Positions 43,097 through 52,832 are shown, numbered from the stretch's first letter. The stretch: 64,000 nt of DNA from Streptomyces buecherae (GCF_014295035.1 NZ_CP060404.1:372001-436000), one strand, 5' to 3'. A program made the numbers and translations. Notes: generated by a model not told the origin, from the sequence alone.

Positions 43097-46000
43097 CTAG
43101 ACGCCGAGGCGGTGCCGCACGGCCGAGCCCGCGCGGCCCTTGACGACCTCCAGTTGGGCCGGAACGCGCTGGCGCAGGTCGGCGACGTGGCTGACGATGC
43201 CGACCGTACGGTCCCGTTCGCGGAGCGAGTCGAGCACGTCGAGCACCTCGTCCAGGGTCTGCTCGTCCAGGCTGCCGAACCCCTCGTCGATGAAGAGCGT
43301 GTCCAGGCGCACCCCGCCCGCCTCGTCGGTGACCACGTCGGCCAGGCCCAGGGCCAGGGCCAGTGAGGCGAAGAAGGTCTCCCCGCCCGACAGGGTCGCG
43401 GTGTCCCGGCCGTGGCCCGTCCAGGCGTCGATGACGTGCAGGCCGAGCCCGGCCCGGCCGCGACCGCTGGTGCGGGCGTCGGAGTGCACCAGCGTGTAGC
43501 GCCCACCGGACATGTGGTCCAGGCGCGCGCTCGCCGCGGCGGCGACCTGTTCCAGCCGGGCGGCCAGCACGTAGGACTCAAGGCGCATCTTGCGTTCGTT
43601 CTCCGCGGAGGTGCCGGCGGTGAGGGAGGCCAGCGCGGCCACCCGCTCGTACTCGGCGCGCAGCGGACCGAGGGCGCGGGCCGCGCGGGCCGCCTGGGTG
43701 GAGAGCTGGTCGAGTTGGTCGCACCGCTCCCGGGCCGCGGTCTCGCGCGCGGACGCGCCGCGCAGGGCGTGGGTGGCCGCCTCGACGGCGGCCTCGGCCC
43801 GCGCGAGGTCGGCGGGCGGGCGCCCGGCCGCGGCCCGTGCCGCCGGGTCGGCCAGTTCGGCGGCGACCGCGGCCTCCTCGGCCTGCCACTGGTCGAGAGC
43901 CTGTTGCAGCGCCTCGCGCCGGGAGGCGTCGAGTACGGCGTCGGCCGCGTCCCGCGGGGACGGGAAGCCCGCGCGCTGGGCGGCGTCCGCCAGGCGTTCC
44001 CGCGCCTCGCGCAGCCGCCGCGCCGCCGACTCGCTGGCGGCTGCCGCCTCCACCGCGTCGGCGAGCTGTGTCACCTGGCGCTCCAGCCGGTCCGCGCGGG
44101 CGGCGACGGAGGCCGCCCCGCGCCTGGCCTCGGTCAACTGCGCCGTCAGCGACGCGAGTTCGCCGGCCAGTGTCTCGCGGCGGGAGGTGCGGGCCGCGAC
44201 CCGGCGTTCGGCGTCCTCGCGCTGGGCACGGCGCCGCTCGTACTCGCGCTCCGCGTGCGCCAACTCCTCGCGCGCGGCGTGCGTCTCGGCCCCCGTGGCC
44301 TGCGCCGTGGCGTGCTCGCGCCGCAGTTCGCTCACGGCGTGGGCGAGTTCGGCGGCCGGCGTGTCGCCGGCGCTCGCGGTGGCGGCGGCCAGCTCGGCGC
44401 AGGCCGCGCCGAGCTGGCTCTCGGCCTCCTCGCGCAGCGCCTCGGTCTCCTGGTGGGCGGCCTGCGCCGCCTCCTCGGCCGCCCGGTCCACGTGGTCCTC
44501 GCCCGCCTGGGCCGGGGCGGGGTGCGCGCTGCTGCCGCAGACCGCGCACGGCTGGCCGGGGCGCAGCGCGGCGGCGAGTTCGGCGGCGATGCCGCGCAGC
44601 CGGCGCTCCTTGAGGTCGAGCCAGTGGTCCCGGGCGGCGGTGGAGCGCTCGGCGGCGCGCAGCCGTTCGGCGCGCAGCGCCTCGACGCGTCCGGTGAGCC
44701 GGTCGCGCAGCTCGGCCGCGTCGCGGGCGCGCACGGCGGGATCGATACGCGCGGCGAGTTGGTCGGCCCGGGCCGCGGCCTCCTGGCAGGCGTCGACGCG
44801 CCGCTGGTGGGCGAGGCGGCGCTCGCTCCAGCCGGCGAGCCACTCCGCCGCCTCGGCGATGGCGTCCTCGTCGGCCCGGGCGTCCCGATCGAGCGCGGCC
44901 AGCTCGGTGTCGATGTCCGACGCCCGGCGCTCCAGGCGGCGCGCCGCCGCCAACTGGCCCAGCTCCTGGCGCAGTTCGCGCTCCAGGGCGGCGAGCTGGT
45001 CGCGGTCGGCGGTGGCCAGGTGGGGTGGGAGCGGGGCGCGGCAGCGCTCCTCGGCGTCGCGAGCCGCGCGCAGGTCGCGCTCGGCGGTTTGGCACAGGTC
45101 GAGGGCGGGCGCCACGACCTCGGCGTCGCGCGCGCGCCGCAGTCGCTCGCGGGTCTGTTCGCGCTCGGGGGCCCGCTCGGCCAGCTCCGCGGCCCTGGCC
45201 CGGGCCTGCGCGTACCGGCGCTGGAGTCGGTCAAGTTCGGCGGCCTCCTCGGCGCGCCGGCCCGCCGCGTGGTGCGTGGCCTCGGCGGCGCGTACGGCCG
45301 CGAGCGCCACGTCCCGCCGCTCGCGGGCGCCGCTGCGGGCGATGGCGGCCCACTCCAACACGGCCGCCGCGAGGCCGGGTTCGCCGGGGGTGAGGTCGGG
45401 TAGCGGGCGCTCGCGGGCGTCGGGGTTGTCGCCGGCCTCCTGGGCGATCCGGTGGGCGAGGCGCAGGAGGTCCTCGTCACCGCTGGCGACCCGCCGCTGG
45501 GTGGTGCGCCGCAGTTCGGCGAGCCGGTCCTCGACGGCGGCGAAGCGGCCGGTGTCGAAGAGCCTGCCGAGGAGTTGGCCGCGCGCCTGGTCGTCGGCGC
45601 GCAGGAAGCGCGCGAAGTCGCCCTGCGGGAGCAGCACCACCTGGCAGAACTGTTCCCGGCTCATGCCGAGCAACTGGCCGATCTCCTCGCCGACCTCCTG
45701 GTGGGAGCGGCTGAGCGCCTTCCACTCCGGCCCGTTGGGCCCGGTCGTGACCTGTTCGCGCAGCAGCGTCTGCGCCTTGTCCCGGGTCATGCCGTCGCCA
45801 CGCTTCTTCGGGCGGAGTTGCTCCGGGCGCCGGGTGATCTCCAACCGCCGGTCGGCGACGGTGAGTTCGAGCCGCACGCTGGTGGGGGTGTTCGGGTCGG
45901 CGTGGTGGCTGCGCAGGCTGAGCGTGCTGCCCTGGCGGGCGCCGGGGACGGCCCCGTACAGCGCGTAGCAGACGGCGTCGAGGATCGAGGTCTTGCCCGC

Positions 46001-46114
46001 GCCGGTCGGCCCGTGGAGCAGGAACAGGCCGGCGGCCGACAGGGCGTCGAAGTCGACCTCGTGGGTGCCGCCGAAGGGGCCGAAGGCGGTGACGGAGAGC
46101 CGGTGCAGCCTCAT
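43097..46114 (-). CDS. sbcC: Exonuclease SbcC (SMC-like ATPase subunit)
   Basis: 1005 residues from an ATG that overlaps the sbcD stop (ATGA). Rad50-type architecture: Walker A G35-PTGAGKTS at the N-terminus, 'QVVLLPQGDFARFL' (Q-loop region), long Ala/Arg/Glu-rich coiled coils (~200-480 and ~530-830) around a zinc hook CAVC, then signature 'ATLSGGETFFASLALALGLADVV' and Walker B 'LDTLFIDEGFGSLDEQTLDE'. With SbcD it forms the ATP-dependent nuclease that cleaves hairpins and blocked DNA ends. High-GC antisense frames across it are artefacts of codon bias. Confidence 0.95.
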   Translation of the reverse strand: MRLHRLSVTAFGPFGGTHEVDFDALSAAGLFLLHGPTGAGKTSILDAVCYALYGAVPGARQGSTLSLRSHHADPNTPTSVRLELTVADRRLEITRRPEQLRPKKRGDGMTRDKAQTLLREQVTTGPNGPEWKALSRSHQEVGEEIGQLLGMSREQFCQVVLLPQGDFARFLRADDQARGQLLGRLFDTGRFAAVEDRLAELRRTTQRRVASGDEDLLRLAHRIAQEAGDNPDARERPLPDLTPGEPGLAAAVLEWAAIARSGARERRDVALAAVRAAEATHHAAGRRAEEAAELDRLQRRYAQARARAAELAERAPEREQTRERLRRARDAEVVAPALDLCQTAERDLRAARDAEERCRAPLPPHLATADRDQLAALERELRQELGQLAAARRLERRASDIDTELAALDRDARADEDAIAEAAEWLAGWSERRLAHQRRVDACQEAAARADQLAARIDPAVRARDAAELRDRLTGRVEALRAERLRAAERSTAARDHWLDLKERRLRGIAAELAAALRPGQPCAVCGSSAHPAPAQAGEDHVDRAAEEAAQAAHQETEALREEAESQLGAACAELAAATASAGDTPAAELAHAVSELRREHATAQATGAETHAAREELAHAEREYERRRAQREDAERRVAARTSRRETLAGELASLTAQLTEARRGAASVAARADRLERQVTQLADAVEAAAASESAARRLREARERLADAAQRAGFPSPRDAADAVLDASRREALQQALDQWQAEEAAVAAELADPAARAAAGRPPADLARAEAAVEAATHALRGASARETAARERCDQLDQLSTQAARAARALGPLRAEYERVAALASLTAGTSAENERKMRLESYVLAARLEQVAAAASARLDHMSGGRYTLVHSDARTSGRGRAGLGLHVIDAWTGHGRDTATLSGGETFFASLALALGLADVVTDEAGGVRLDTLFIDEGFGSLDEQTLDEVLDVLDSLRERDRTVGIVSHVADLRQRVPAQLEVVKGRAGSAVRHRLGV

Positions 46115-47406
46115 CGGGCGACCTCCGCGGCCCCGTCGCCGCCCGGGCGGGTCCGTCCGGCGCCGGCCGCGCGCATGCCGGGCACCCGGGGGCGTCGGCC
46201 GGGGGCCCCGGCGCCGTCGTCGGGAGTCCCGTCGTCCGCGCCCGGGCCCGCGTGCCCGTGCCCGGCCGCCGCGCGCACCTCGTCGAAGACGTCGCTGAGC
46301 ACCACGCGCTCCTCTGCGTCCGCGGCCCGGCCGGCGCGCACGTGGGTCACGAAGTCCTCCGCGATCTGCTGGTCGGTGCGGCCACGCAGCCGCTGGGCGT
46401 ACGAGGCGTGCGCCGCCTCCTCGGTGCGCTCGGGCGCGAAGGCGAGGCTGAGGATGTGCGGGAAGCGGCGGACGAGGCGGGCCATGGGTTCGCGGGGGCG
46501 GGCCGGGTCGGTGAGGGTGGCCTCCACCCAGGAGTCCTCGTGCGGCTCGTACCGGGGATCGGTGAGCAGGTCGTCGAGGCGGCCGGCGATGCGGGCCAGC
46601 GGGCGCGGCACCGGGCAGTCGAGGCGTTCGGCGTGCACGGCGCCGGCGGCGTCGAGGTCGATGAGCCACATGGACTTGCGGTGGTTGACCTCGGAGAACG
46701 AGTAGGCCAGCGGCGAGCCCGAGTAGCGCACCCGGTCCGTGATCCGCTGGCAGCCGTGCAGGTGGCCGAGGGCCACGTAGTCCACGCCGTCGAAGACCGA
46801 CGTGGGCACGGCGGCGACGCCGCCCACGGTGATGTCGCGCTCGCTGTCGCTGCCCGCGCCGCCGGCGACGAAGGCGTGGGCGAGCACGACGGAGCGGGTG
46901 CCCTCGGGGCGCGTGGCCAGGTCGGCGCGTACCCGGTCCATGGCCGCGCCGAGCACGGCCGTGTGCCGGGCGCGGTCGGCGCCCACGGCGGCGCGCGCGA
47001 GGTGGGGCTCCAGGTAGGGCAGCCCGTAGAAGGCGACGTCGCCGTGCGCGTCGGGCAGCAGGATCGGCGTCCCGCACTGCGCCGGGTCGGTGCGCAGGTG
47101 GATGCCGGCCTGGCGGATCAGGCCGGAGGCGACGCCGAGGCGGCGCGCGGAGTCGTGGTTGCCGGAGATGAGGATGGTGGGGACGCCGCAGTGGGCGAGC
47201 TGGTGCAGCGCGTCGTCGAACAGCTCGATCGCGGCCAGCGGCGGCACCGCGCGGTCGTAGACGTCACCCGCGACGAGAACCGCCTCCACTTCCCGCTCGT
47301 GGACGGTACGCACCAGGTGCTGGATGAAGTCGCGCTGGGCCTGGAGCATGCTCACGCGGTGGAAGGAGCGCCCCAGGTGCCAGTCCGACGTGTGCAGCAT
47401 TCTCAC
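46111..47406 (-). CDS. sbcD: Exonuclease SbcD (Mre11-like nuclease subunit)
   Basis: 431 residues from GTG 47406, giving VRMLHTSDWHLGRSFH, the standard N-terminus; ATG 47400 is two codons later. Phosphoesterase motifs: 'HTSDWHLG' (metal 1), 'VLVAGDVYDRAVP', 'ILISGNHDSARRL' (GNHD), 'VVLAHAFV' and 'ALGHLHGCQ' (GHxH). The C-terminal ~100 residues hold the SbcC-binding region and a disordered Pro/Gly/Arg-rich tail. Coupled to sbcC by a 4-nt overlap. Confidence 0.94.
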   Translation of the reverse strand: MRMLHTSDWHLGRSFHRVSMLQAQRDFIQHLVRTVHEREVEAVLVAGDVYDRAVPPLAAIELFDDALHQLAHCGVPTILISGNHDSARRLGVASGLIRQAGIHLRTDPAQCGTPILLPDAHGDVAFYGLPYLEPHLARAAVGADRARHTAVLGAAMDRVRADLATRPEGTRSVVLAHAFVAGGAGSDSERDITVGGVAAVPTSVFDGVDYVALGHLHGCQRITDRVRYSGSPLAYSFSEVNHRKSMWLIDLDAAGAVHAERLDCPVPRPLARIAGRLDDLLTDPRYEPHEDSWVEATLTDPARPREPMARLVRRFPHILSLAFAPERTEEAAHASYAQRLRGRTDQQIAEDFVTHVRAGRAADAEERVVLSDVFDEVRAAAGHGHAGPGADDGTPDDGAGAPGRRPRVPGMRAAGAGRTRPGGDGAAEVAR

Positions 47407-47711
47407 GTGTTCGCCCCGCCCCGCATCTCGTTCCCTTCGTCCGCCCCGCCCCGCCTCGGGTCCGGTACGGCTCCGACGACCGGCGGCGGCCACGCTTCGC
47501 GCCACCGCCCGACCGGTCTCCCACCGGTTACGCGGCTCAGCTTTTCATCCGCGCCGCGCGCGCGTGCCGGGAGGGCAGGCGCAAGCGTACGGCCTGACGG
47601 CGGGCGCGGGGCGGGCGAGTGGCGCGGGAGCGGCGGGGCGGCGGCGGTCGACGCGCCAGCGCGGTGTGCCGGGGCGCCGCGGCCGGCCCGCCGGGCCGGG
47701 GCCCGGGCGGC
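47407..47711. other. Intergenic region upstream of sbcD
   Basis: About 305 bp between yigZ and sbcD (both minus strand). The right end has a 7-bp hairpin (47683-47689 / 47693-47699) that may terminate yigZ. The left end should hold the sbcDC promoter, but no good hexamer pair was found. Confidence 0.4.
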
Positions 47712-48347
47712 TCAGGCGCCGGGGGCCGTGCCGTACACCTCGTCGCCGATCTCCAGGCGCGCGGTGCCCGCCGCGCTGTCCGCGAGCCAGGCGCGGAACG
47801 CCTCGAGATCGGCGCCCGGCAGCCCGACCTCGATGGTGACGCCCTCGCCGTAGCGCACCTCGCGCACCGCGCGCCCCATGGCGCGCAGGTCGTTCTCCAG
47901 CTTCCCGGCCCGCTGGTGGTCGGTGACGACGGTGACGAGCCGGAACCGCTGGCGCACCACGGTGCCGAGGGCGTCCAGGGCCTCCCCCACCACGCCGCCG
48001 TAGGCCCGGATCAGCCCGCCGGCGCCCAGCTTGACCCCGCCGTAGTAGCGCGTGACGACGGCGGCGACGTACCGCACCTCGCGTCGCACCAGCATCTGGA
48101 GCATCGGCACGCCGGCGGTGCCGCCCGGCTCCCCGTCGTCGCTGGCCCGCTGGACGCCGCCGTCGGCGCCGATGACGTAGGCGAAGCAGTTGTGGGTGGC
48201 GGCGGAGTGTTCGCGGCGGACGCGCTCGACGAACTCCTGCGCCTCCCGCTCGGTCGCCGCGGGCGCCAGCGCGCAACGGAAGCGGGACTTGTTGATCTCG
48301 ATCTCGTGCACGCCCTCGCGGGCCACCGTGCGGTACTGCTCAGCCAT
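47712..48347 (-). CDS. yigZ: YigZ/IMPACT-family protein
   Basis: 211 residues. The N-terminal Impact domain has 'HEIEINKSRFRCALAPAATE', 'AQEFVERVRREHSAATHNCFAY' and 'RASDDGEPGGTAGVPMLQML', then 'VVTRYYGGVKLGAGGLIRAYGG', the diagnostic motif. A smaller C-terminal DUF1949-type domain follows. Homologues are linked to translation regulation and stress (eukaryotic IMPACT binds GCN1); the bacterial role is not settled. Divergent from the CoA-binding protein gene. Confidence 0.9.
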   Translation of the reverse strand: MAEQYRTVAREGVHEIEINKSRFRCALAPAATEREAQEFVERVRREHSAATHNCFAYVIGADGGVQRASDDGEPGGTAGVPMLQMLVRREVRYVAAVVTRYYGGVKLGAGGLIRAYGGVVGEALDALGTVVRQRFRLVTVVTDHQRAGKLENDLRAMGRAVREVRYGEGVTIEVGLPGADLEAFRAWLADSAAGTARLEIGDEVYGTAPGA

Positions 48348-48482
48348 CTCGCCAGCCTATGCCGCGCCCGCCGCACACCCCCGCCGGGGCGGGACGGACG
48401 CGCGCGGGGGCCACCTTCGGTGGAGGCGAACCCGCGACGGCGCGGGCGGGAATGGTCGGTGGGCGGGGGTGGTTGAGCGGAC

Positions 48483-48890
48483 ATGTACGCAGACGATGAG
48501 ACGGTTCGCACGATCTTGCGGGAGTCCGGCGATACCTGGGCCGTGGTGGGCCTGTCCGCCAACGAGGACCGGGCGGCCTTCGGCGTGGCCCGGGTGTTGC
48601 AGCGGTTCGGCAAGCGCGTGGTTCCGGTCCACCCCAAGGCGGAGACGGTGCACGGCGAGCGGGGGTACGCGACGCTGGCCGACATCCCCTTCCCGGTCGA
48701 CGTCGTCGACGTCTTCGTCAACTCCCGGCTCGCGGGCCCGGTCGCGGACGAGGCGGTGGCCATCGGCGCCAAGGCGGTCTGGTTCCAACTCGGCGTCATC
48801 GACCCGGACGCGTACGCGCGCACGCGCGCCGCGGGCCTGGCCATGGTCATGGACCGCTGCCCGGCGATCGAGATCCCACGGCTGAGCTGA
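48483..48890 (+). CDS. CoA-binding domain protein (YccU-like)
   Basis: 135 residues forming one Rossmann CoA-binding domain: 'TWAVVGLSANEDRAAFGVARVLQ', 'RVVPVHPKAETVHGERGYATLADIP', 'VDVVDVFVNSRLAGPVADEAVAIGAKAVWFQLG' and a C-terminal 'MVMDRCPAIEIPRL' with the conserved Cys. It is like the E. coli YccU/succinyl-CoA-ligase-alpha N-terminal domain. Function is unproven; perhaps a CoA-responsive or CoA-protein partner. Confidence 0.85.
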   Translation: MYADDETVRTILRESGDTWAVVGLSANEDRAAFGVARVLQRFGKRVVPVHPKAETVHGERGYATLADIPFPVDVVDVFVNSRLAGPVADEAVAIGAKAVWFQLGVIDPDAYARTRAAGLAMVMDRCPAIEIPRLS

Positions 48891-49025
48891 CCACGGGGGC
48901 GGCGGCGGTCGTGCGGGGCGGGGTCCGCGCGGGCGGGACGGCCGAGGCACACCGGCCGAGTCCCTCCCGCGCCACGGCGGTGGGCTCGCGGGACGAGCGC
49001 CGCCGCGAACCCGCGTCCCGCCCGC

Positions 49026-49586
49026 TCAGCCGCCGAGCCCCTCCAGCACCCGCGCACCGGGCAGCCCGGGCAGCGCCTTGCCCGGCACGATGAGCTTGCC
49101 GCGCCGGCTCCCGCTGCCCAGCAACACGTACGGGATGTCGGCGACGGCGGCGTCCACCAGGAGGGGCCAGTCGGCGGGCAACCCCACCGGGGTGATGCCG
49201 CCGAACTCCATGCCCGTCTCGCCGATCGCCGTCTCCCGGGCGGCGAAGGACGCCTTGCGCGCGTCGAGTTCCCGCCGTGCGACGCCGTTGACGTCGACGC
49301 GGGTGGCCGAGGGCACCACGCAGGCGGCGAGCGTGGCCACCCCGCCGCGCTTGCCCGCCACGATGACGCAGTTCGCGGAGAACTCCATCAGCCAGGGCCC
49401 GTAGGTCTCCACGAGCGTGGCCGTGTCGGCGACGGCCGGATCGGTGTCCACGTACCGCACCTCGTCGACGGGCACCGGCCCGCTCCAGCCGCGCACCGCG
49501 TCGGCCACGGGCGGCACCAGCAGATCCAGACACTCGGTCGCGGGGCGGACGTCGGTGAATGCCTCGTGGGGCGTGCGCATGCTCAT
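49026..49586 (-). CDS. YbaK/EbsC-family aminoacyl-tRNA deacylase-like protein
   Basis: 186 residues from MSMRTPHEAFTDV. This ATG is chosen because TAGCTT (49599-49594, minus) stands 7 nt before it, giving a leaderless start; ATGs lie 6 nt either side. Core motifs: 'WLMEFSANCVIVAGKRGGVATLAACVVPSATRVDVNGV', 'RKASFAARETAIGETGMEFGGITPVGLP' and 'YVLLGSGSRRGKLIVPG'. YbaK-type proteins hydrolyse mischarged tRNAs such as Cys-tRNA(Pro); the catalytic Lys is usually in the K-A-S-F motif, present here as RKASF. Confidence 0.85.
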   Translation of the reverse strand: MSMRTPHEAFTDVRPATECLDLLVPPVADAVRGWSGPVPVDEVRYVDTDPAVADTATLVETYGPWLMEFSANCVIVAGKRGGVATLAACVVPSATRVDVNGVARRELDARKASFAARETAIGETGMEFGGITPVGLPADWPLLVDAAVADIPYVLLGSGSRRGKLIVPGKALPGLPGARVLEGLGG

Positions 49587-49882
49587 GCGCATCAAGCTAA
49601 CAGCCCCTGTGACAGCGGCAGATGGCAGCCGAACCCGTCCTGGCCGCCCCTGCTCCACCCGCGTGCCCGGCCGATGGCCGCGACCCGGCGAACCCACCAC
49701 CATGCGCCCCGCCCCTCGTCCCAGGCCGCCGCGCGCCACCTTTGGCGACCTGGCCAGCGGGCGGCCTCAGCCCACCGGCGGGACGGCCACCGCCATCAGC
49801 ATCCCGACCGGAGCGTCGCCTCGTCGCGGTACGCGTGGGCCACGTCGGCCTCGAAGGGCACGGAGACGCCGGGCGGAGCCGC

Positions 49883-50659
49883 TCAGCGGTCGGCCGACAC
49901 GTCCCGTGCGTCGGGCGACGCGGGCTGCGGCGGCAGGACGCCGAGCGCCAGCAGTTGCTCGTGCGTGACCCCCTCGGGGACCGGCATCGGGGCCGGCGTA
50001 CGCAGCGGCGGCTGCCAGCCCGCCTCCGCGTCCCAGCGGCGCACGATCTTGGCCGGCGCACCGGCCACCACCGCGTGGTCGGGCACCTCGCCGCGTACCA
50101 CCGCGCCGGCCGCGACCACCACGTTGCGGCCGAGACGGGCGCCGGGCAGGACCACCGCGCCGGCGCCGAGCCAACTTCCGGCGCCGATGCTGACCGGGGC
50201 GCTGCGCGGCCACTGCTTGCCGATGGGCTGGGCCGGGTCGTCGTAGGCGTGGTTGTCGCTGGTGACGTAGACGTACGGGCCGCAGAAGACGTCCCGCCCG
50301 AACTCCACCGGCACCGACGCCACCACGTGCGTGCCCCTGCCGAGCACCACGCCGTGCCCCACCCGCAGCACCGGGTCCGGGCCCAGGTCGAGCCCCGGCA
50401 GCATGCCGGCGGCCAGGGTGACGCCCTCGCCGATGACGCAGTGGTCGCCCAGTTCGATCCAGCCCTCGCCGAACACCGTGCCCAGCGGGAACGCCAGCCG
50501 GGTGCCGGGGCCGATCCGCCGGAACCGGTAGGGCCCGGGGCGCTCGGCGGTCACCGCGCCGGTCTGCTGCATCCAGCGCCAGCCGCGGTGCACCGCGCGT
50601 GAGGCCACGCGGCGCCGCCAGGCGTCGAGCGAGGAGAGCACGTGTCGATGGAGGGGCAC
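49883..50659 (-). CDS. Left-handed beta-helix acyltransferase
   Basis: 258 residues from GTG 50659, which lies 6 nt after TACGGT (50671-50666), itself 17 nt from TGGGCA, a good leaderless promoter. Hexapeptide repeats fill ~60-200 ('IELGDHCVIGEGVTLAAGM', 'VPVEFGRDVFCGPYVYVTSDNH', 'SIGAGSWLGAGAVVLPGARLG', 'NVVVAAGAVVRGEVPDHAVVAGAPAKIVRR'), the signature of trimeric acetyl/acyltransferases of the maltose/galactoside/NodL/Wzx-decorating type, with catalytic His in SDNHAYDD. Acceptor unknown. Confidence 0.85.
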   Translation of the reverse strand: MPLHRHVLSSLDAWRRRVASRAVHRGWRWMQQTGAVTAERPGPYRFRRIGPGTRLAFPLGTVFGEGWIELGDHCVIGEGVTLAAGMLPGLDLGPDPVLRVGHGVVLGRGTHVVASVPVEFGRDVFCGPYVYVTSDNHAYDDPAQPIGKQWPRSAPVSIGAGSWLGAGAVVLPGARLGRNVVVAAGAVVRGEVPDHAVVAGAPAKIVRRWDAEAGWQPPLRTPAPMPVPEGVTHEQLLALGVLPPQPASPDARDVSADR

Positions 50660-51111
50660 CCGCCTACCGTACTCACCAGTAGCGAGGGTGCCCAGGTCGG
50701 CCCCCTCGATGCTCTGCGTCGCGGCGGCCGGGCCCGGGGCCAGGCCGCCGCGCGCCGGCGCGCGGCGCCGCCGCGGCCCGCCCCGCCCGCGCCGTGGGGA
50801 GCGCGCCCGCGCGCTCCAAAGCGCCGGCTCGTTTCGCCGGCCGCCGGTCGGACTGAACCCGGCGCCCCTGGGCACTCGTGCGGTCCGGGTGCGGCGCGCT
50901 CACCTCCCCCGCCGAGCGCCGCCGCGCCCGGGTCTCGCCAGCACGGCGGGCGGGGGCCGACGGCGGGCCGGCACGGCGGCTGCGGCGTACGGGCGAGCCG
51001 ACATGCGTCCTCTCGGCCGAACTGGCAAGGTGACCGACGGGGTGGGCGATGGTCACAGCGAGCGGGTCCCCGGGGCAGGTCCATCGGGGACGGGAGTGAG
51101 GCGAGAATCTC
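50660..51111. other. Divergent intergenic region
   Basis: About 450 bp between the LbH acyltransferase and the VOC gene. The acyltransferase promoter (TGGGCA-N17-TACGGT, minus strand) occupies 50666-50694. The rest is GC-rich with open frames of non-protein-like composition, ending in GGGAGTGAGGCGAG near the VOC start. Confidence 0.45.
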
Positions 51112-51951
51112 ATGTCGGTCTCCGCGCACGAGCCGGCCGCCCGACACGCGGTGCCGGGCGCCCCGTGCTGGGTGAGCCTGATGGCCCGTGACCTCGCAGC
51201 CGCCCAGGACTTCTACAGCGCCGTACTCGGCTGGACGTTCCAACCCGGCATGCTGGGCGGCGAGTTCTCGGTCGCGCTGTTCGACGGCCGGCCGGTCGCC
51301 GGGCTCGGCGCGCTCGCCCACGCGCTGCACGTCCCCGTCTCCTGGACGCCGTACTTCGCGGTCGCCAGTGCCGACGACGTGACGGCCCGCGTCCGCGAGC
51401 GCGGGGCCACGGTCGCGGTCGGCCCGCTGCGCTTCGCCCACGGTCGCGCGGCGCTCGCCGCCGACCTCGACGGGGCGGTCTTCGGGGTCTGGGAGGGGAC
51501 GGTCCTGGACTGGTCGGTGGGGCGTGGCAGCGCCCCGGCCTGGCTCGAACTGCGCACCCGCGACGCGTTCGGCGCCGCCATCTTCTACGGCGAGGTGCTG
51601 CGGTGGGCCGTGCCCGGCGAGGCGGGGTGCGAGGTGGACTACGCGCAGGGCCAGGTGCTGGTCAGCGACGGGACGCACGCCGTGGCCGGGCTGCGCGGCG
51701 GCGCCATCGAGGAGGCCCCCGACCCGAGCATCCGGCCCCGCTGGCACGTGTACTTCCCCTGCTCGGACGTGGACACGTCGATGAAGGCCGCGGTCGCCGC
51801 CGGCGGTTCGGTCGTACAGCCGCCGCGGGCCGGTGCGCACGGGTACGAGGCGACCCTGCGGGACCCGGACGGCGGGCTGTTCACGGTGACCACGGTCCGC
51901 GGCCGGCCGAAGGAGTCCACCTTCGTCGCACCGGACGCCCGTCCCGCGTAG
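51112..51951 (+). CDS. Tandem VOC (glyoxalase-fold) protein
   Basis: 279 residues with two VOC modules. The first (~15-130) has 'CWVSLMARDLAAAQDFYSAVLGWTF' and 'PYFAVASADDVTARVRERGATV', the second (~140-260) 'AWLELRTRDAFGAAIFYGEVLRWAV' and 'RWHVYFPCSDVDTSMKAAVAAGG'. This is the arrangement of the Cfp30B/27-kDa-antigen-like hydroxylase/glyoxalase family of Actinobacteria. The usual metal His/Glu set is only partly conserved, so it could be an enzyme or a ligand-binding/resistance protein. Confidence 0.85.
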   Translation: MSVSAHEPAARHAVPGAPCWVSLMARDLAAAQDFYSAVLGWTFQPGMLGGEFSVALFDGRPVAGLGALAHALHVPVSWTPYFAVASADDVTARVRERGATVAVGPLRFAHGRAALAADLDGAVFGVWEGTVLDWSVGRGSAPAWLELRTRDAFGAAIFYGEVLRWAVPGEAGCEVDYAQGQVLVSDGTHAVAGLRGGAIEEAPDPSIRPRWHVYFPCSDVDTSMKAAVAAGGSVVQPPRAGAHGYEATLRDPDGGLFTVTTVRGRPKESTFVAPDARPA

Positions 51952-52076
51952 GGTGCCCGTCCCGAGTCGGCGCTCCGCCGCCGGCCGCGCGGCGGGCGCC
52001 CGGCCCCGTGGATCTCCCGATCGGCGCGTGGATACCGTGCGGTGTTCGCGCACCGAGTCCCGTGGAGGAGATCCCG

Positions 52077-52643
52077 ATGGCACAGCAGGCACTGATCGCG
52101 GCGTTCGGCGGCAGGGAACCGCGGGTGGGCGCGGAGGTTTTCGTCGCACCGTCGTCGGTGGTGCTGGGTGAGGTGACGCTGGGGGCCGGTTCGAGCGTCT
52201 GGTACAACGCGGTGCTGCGGGCGGACTGCGGCCCCATCACCCTGGGCGCGGGCAGCAACGTCCAGGACAACTGCACCGTGCACGTGGACCCCGGCTTCCC
52301 GGTGACGGTCGGCGAGCGAGTGACGGTGGGCCACAACGCCGTGCTGCACGGCTGCACCGTCGAGGACGACTGCCTGATCGGCATGAGCGCCACGGTGCTG
52401 AACGGGGCCGTGGTCGGCGCCGGTTCGCTCGTGGCGGCCCAGGCGCTGGTCCCGCAGGGGATGCGGGTGCCGCCCGGCTCGCTCGTCGCCGGCGTGCCGG
52501 CCAAGGTCCGACGCCCGCTGACGGCCGAGGAGCGCGCGGACATGCGGGCCAACTCCGAGGTATACGTCGACCTCGCGCGCCAGCACGCCGCCACCCTGGG
52601 CGGCCCCACCCCCGCTGACACCGACACCGACGCCGCCCGGTAG
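52077..52643 (+). CDS. Gamma-carbonic-anhydrase-like protein
   Basis: 188 residues from an ATG after GGAGGAG. Left-handed beta-helix throughout: 'FVAPSSVVLGEVTLGAGSSVW', 'YNAVLRADCGPITLGAGSNVQ', 'NCTVHVDPGFPVTVGERVTV', 'GHNAVLHGCTVEDDCLIGMS', 'AVVGAGSLVAAQALVPQGM'. The three zinc-ligand histidines of gamma-CA/YrdA proteins are present: HVD (after NCTV), GHN and LHG. It probably binds Zn or Fe and may hydrate CO2. Soluble, cytoplasmic. Confidence 0.88.
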   Translation: MAQQALIAAFGGREPRVGAEVFVAPSSVVLGEVTLGAGSSVWYNAVLRADCGPITLGAGSNVQDNCTVHVDPGFPVTVGERVTVGHNAVLHGCTVEDDCLIGMSATVLNGAVVGAGSLVAAQALVPQGMRVPPGSLVAGVPAKVRRPLTAEERADMRANSEVYVDLARQHAATLGGPTPADTDTDAAR

Positions 52644-52756
52644 CGCGACGACTGATAGCGCGACGACCGCCACGGCGGCGGACCCGGAGTCCCGGCCGCC
52701 CGCCGTTCCTCGCGCACGCGCGAGCCCCTGCGGACGGGGAGGGGCGCAGCGGACGG

Positions 52757-52805
52757 ACGGCGTACGCCCCTCCCCTCCCGTGGGGCCCGTGGGGGCGTAC
52801 GCCGT
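52757..52805. terminator. Bidirectional terminator hairpin
   Basis: Perfect 14-bp stem (52757-52770 and 52792-52805) with a 21-nt loop, between the convergent gamma-CA-like and DoxX genes. Confidence 0.65.
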
Positions 52806-52832
52806 CGGCTGGGCCGCCCGCTCGTGGGCCCC

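Noticed and set aside
43412..45968. Long open frames opposite sbcC
   Set aside because: The frames are Ala/Arg/Gly-rich with no domain and mirror the GC3 bias of sbcC.
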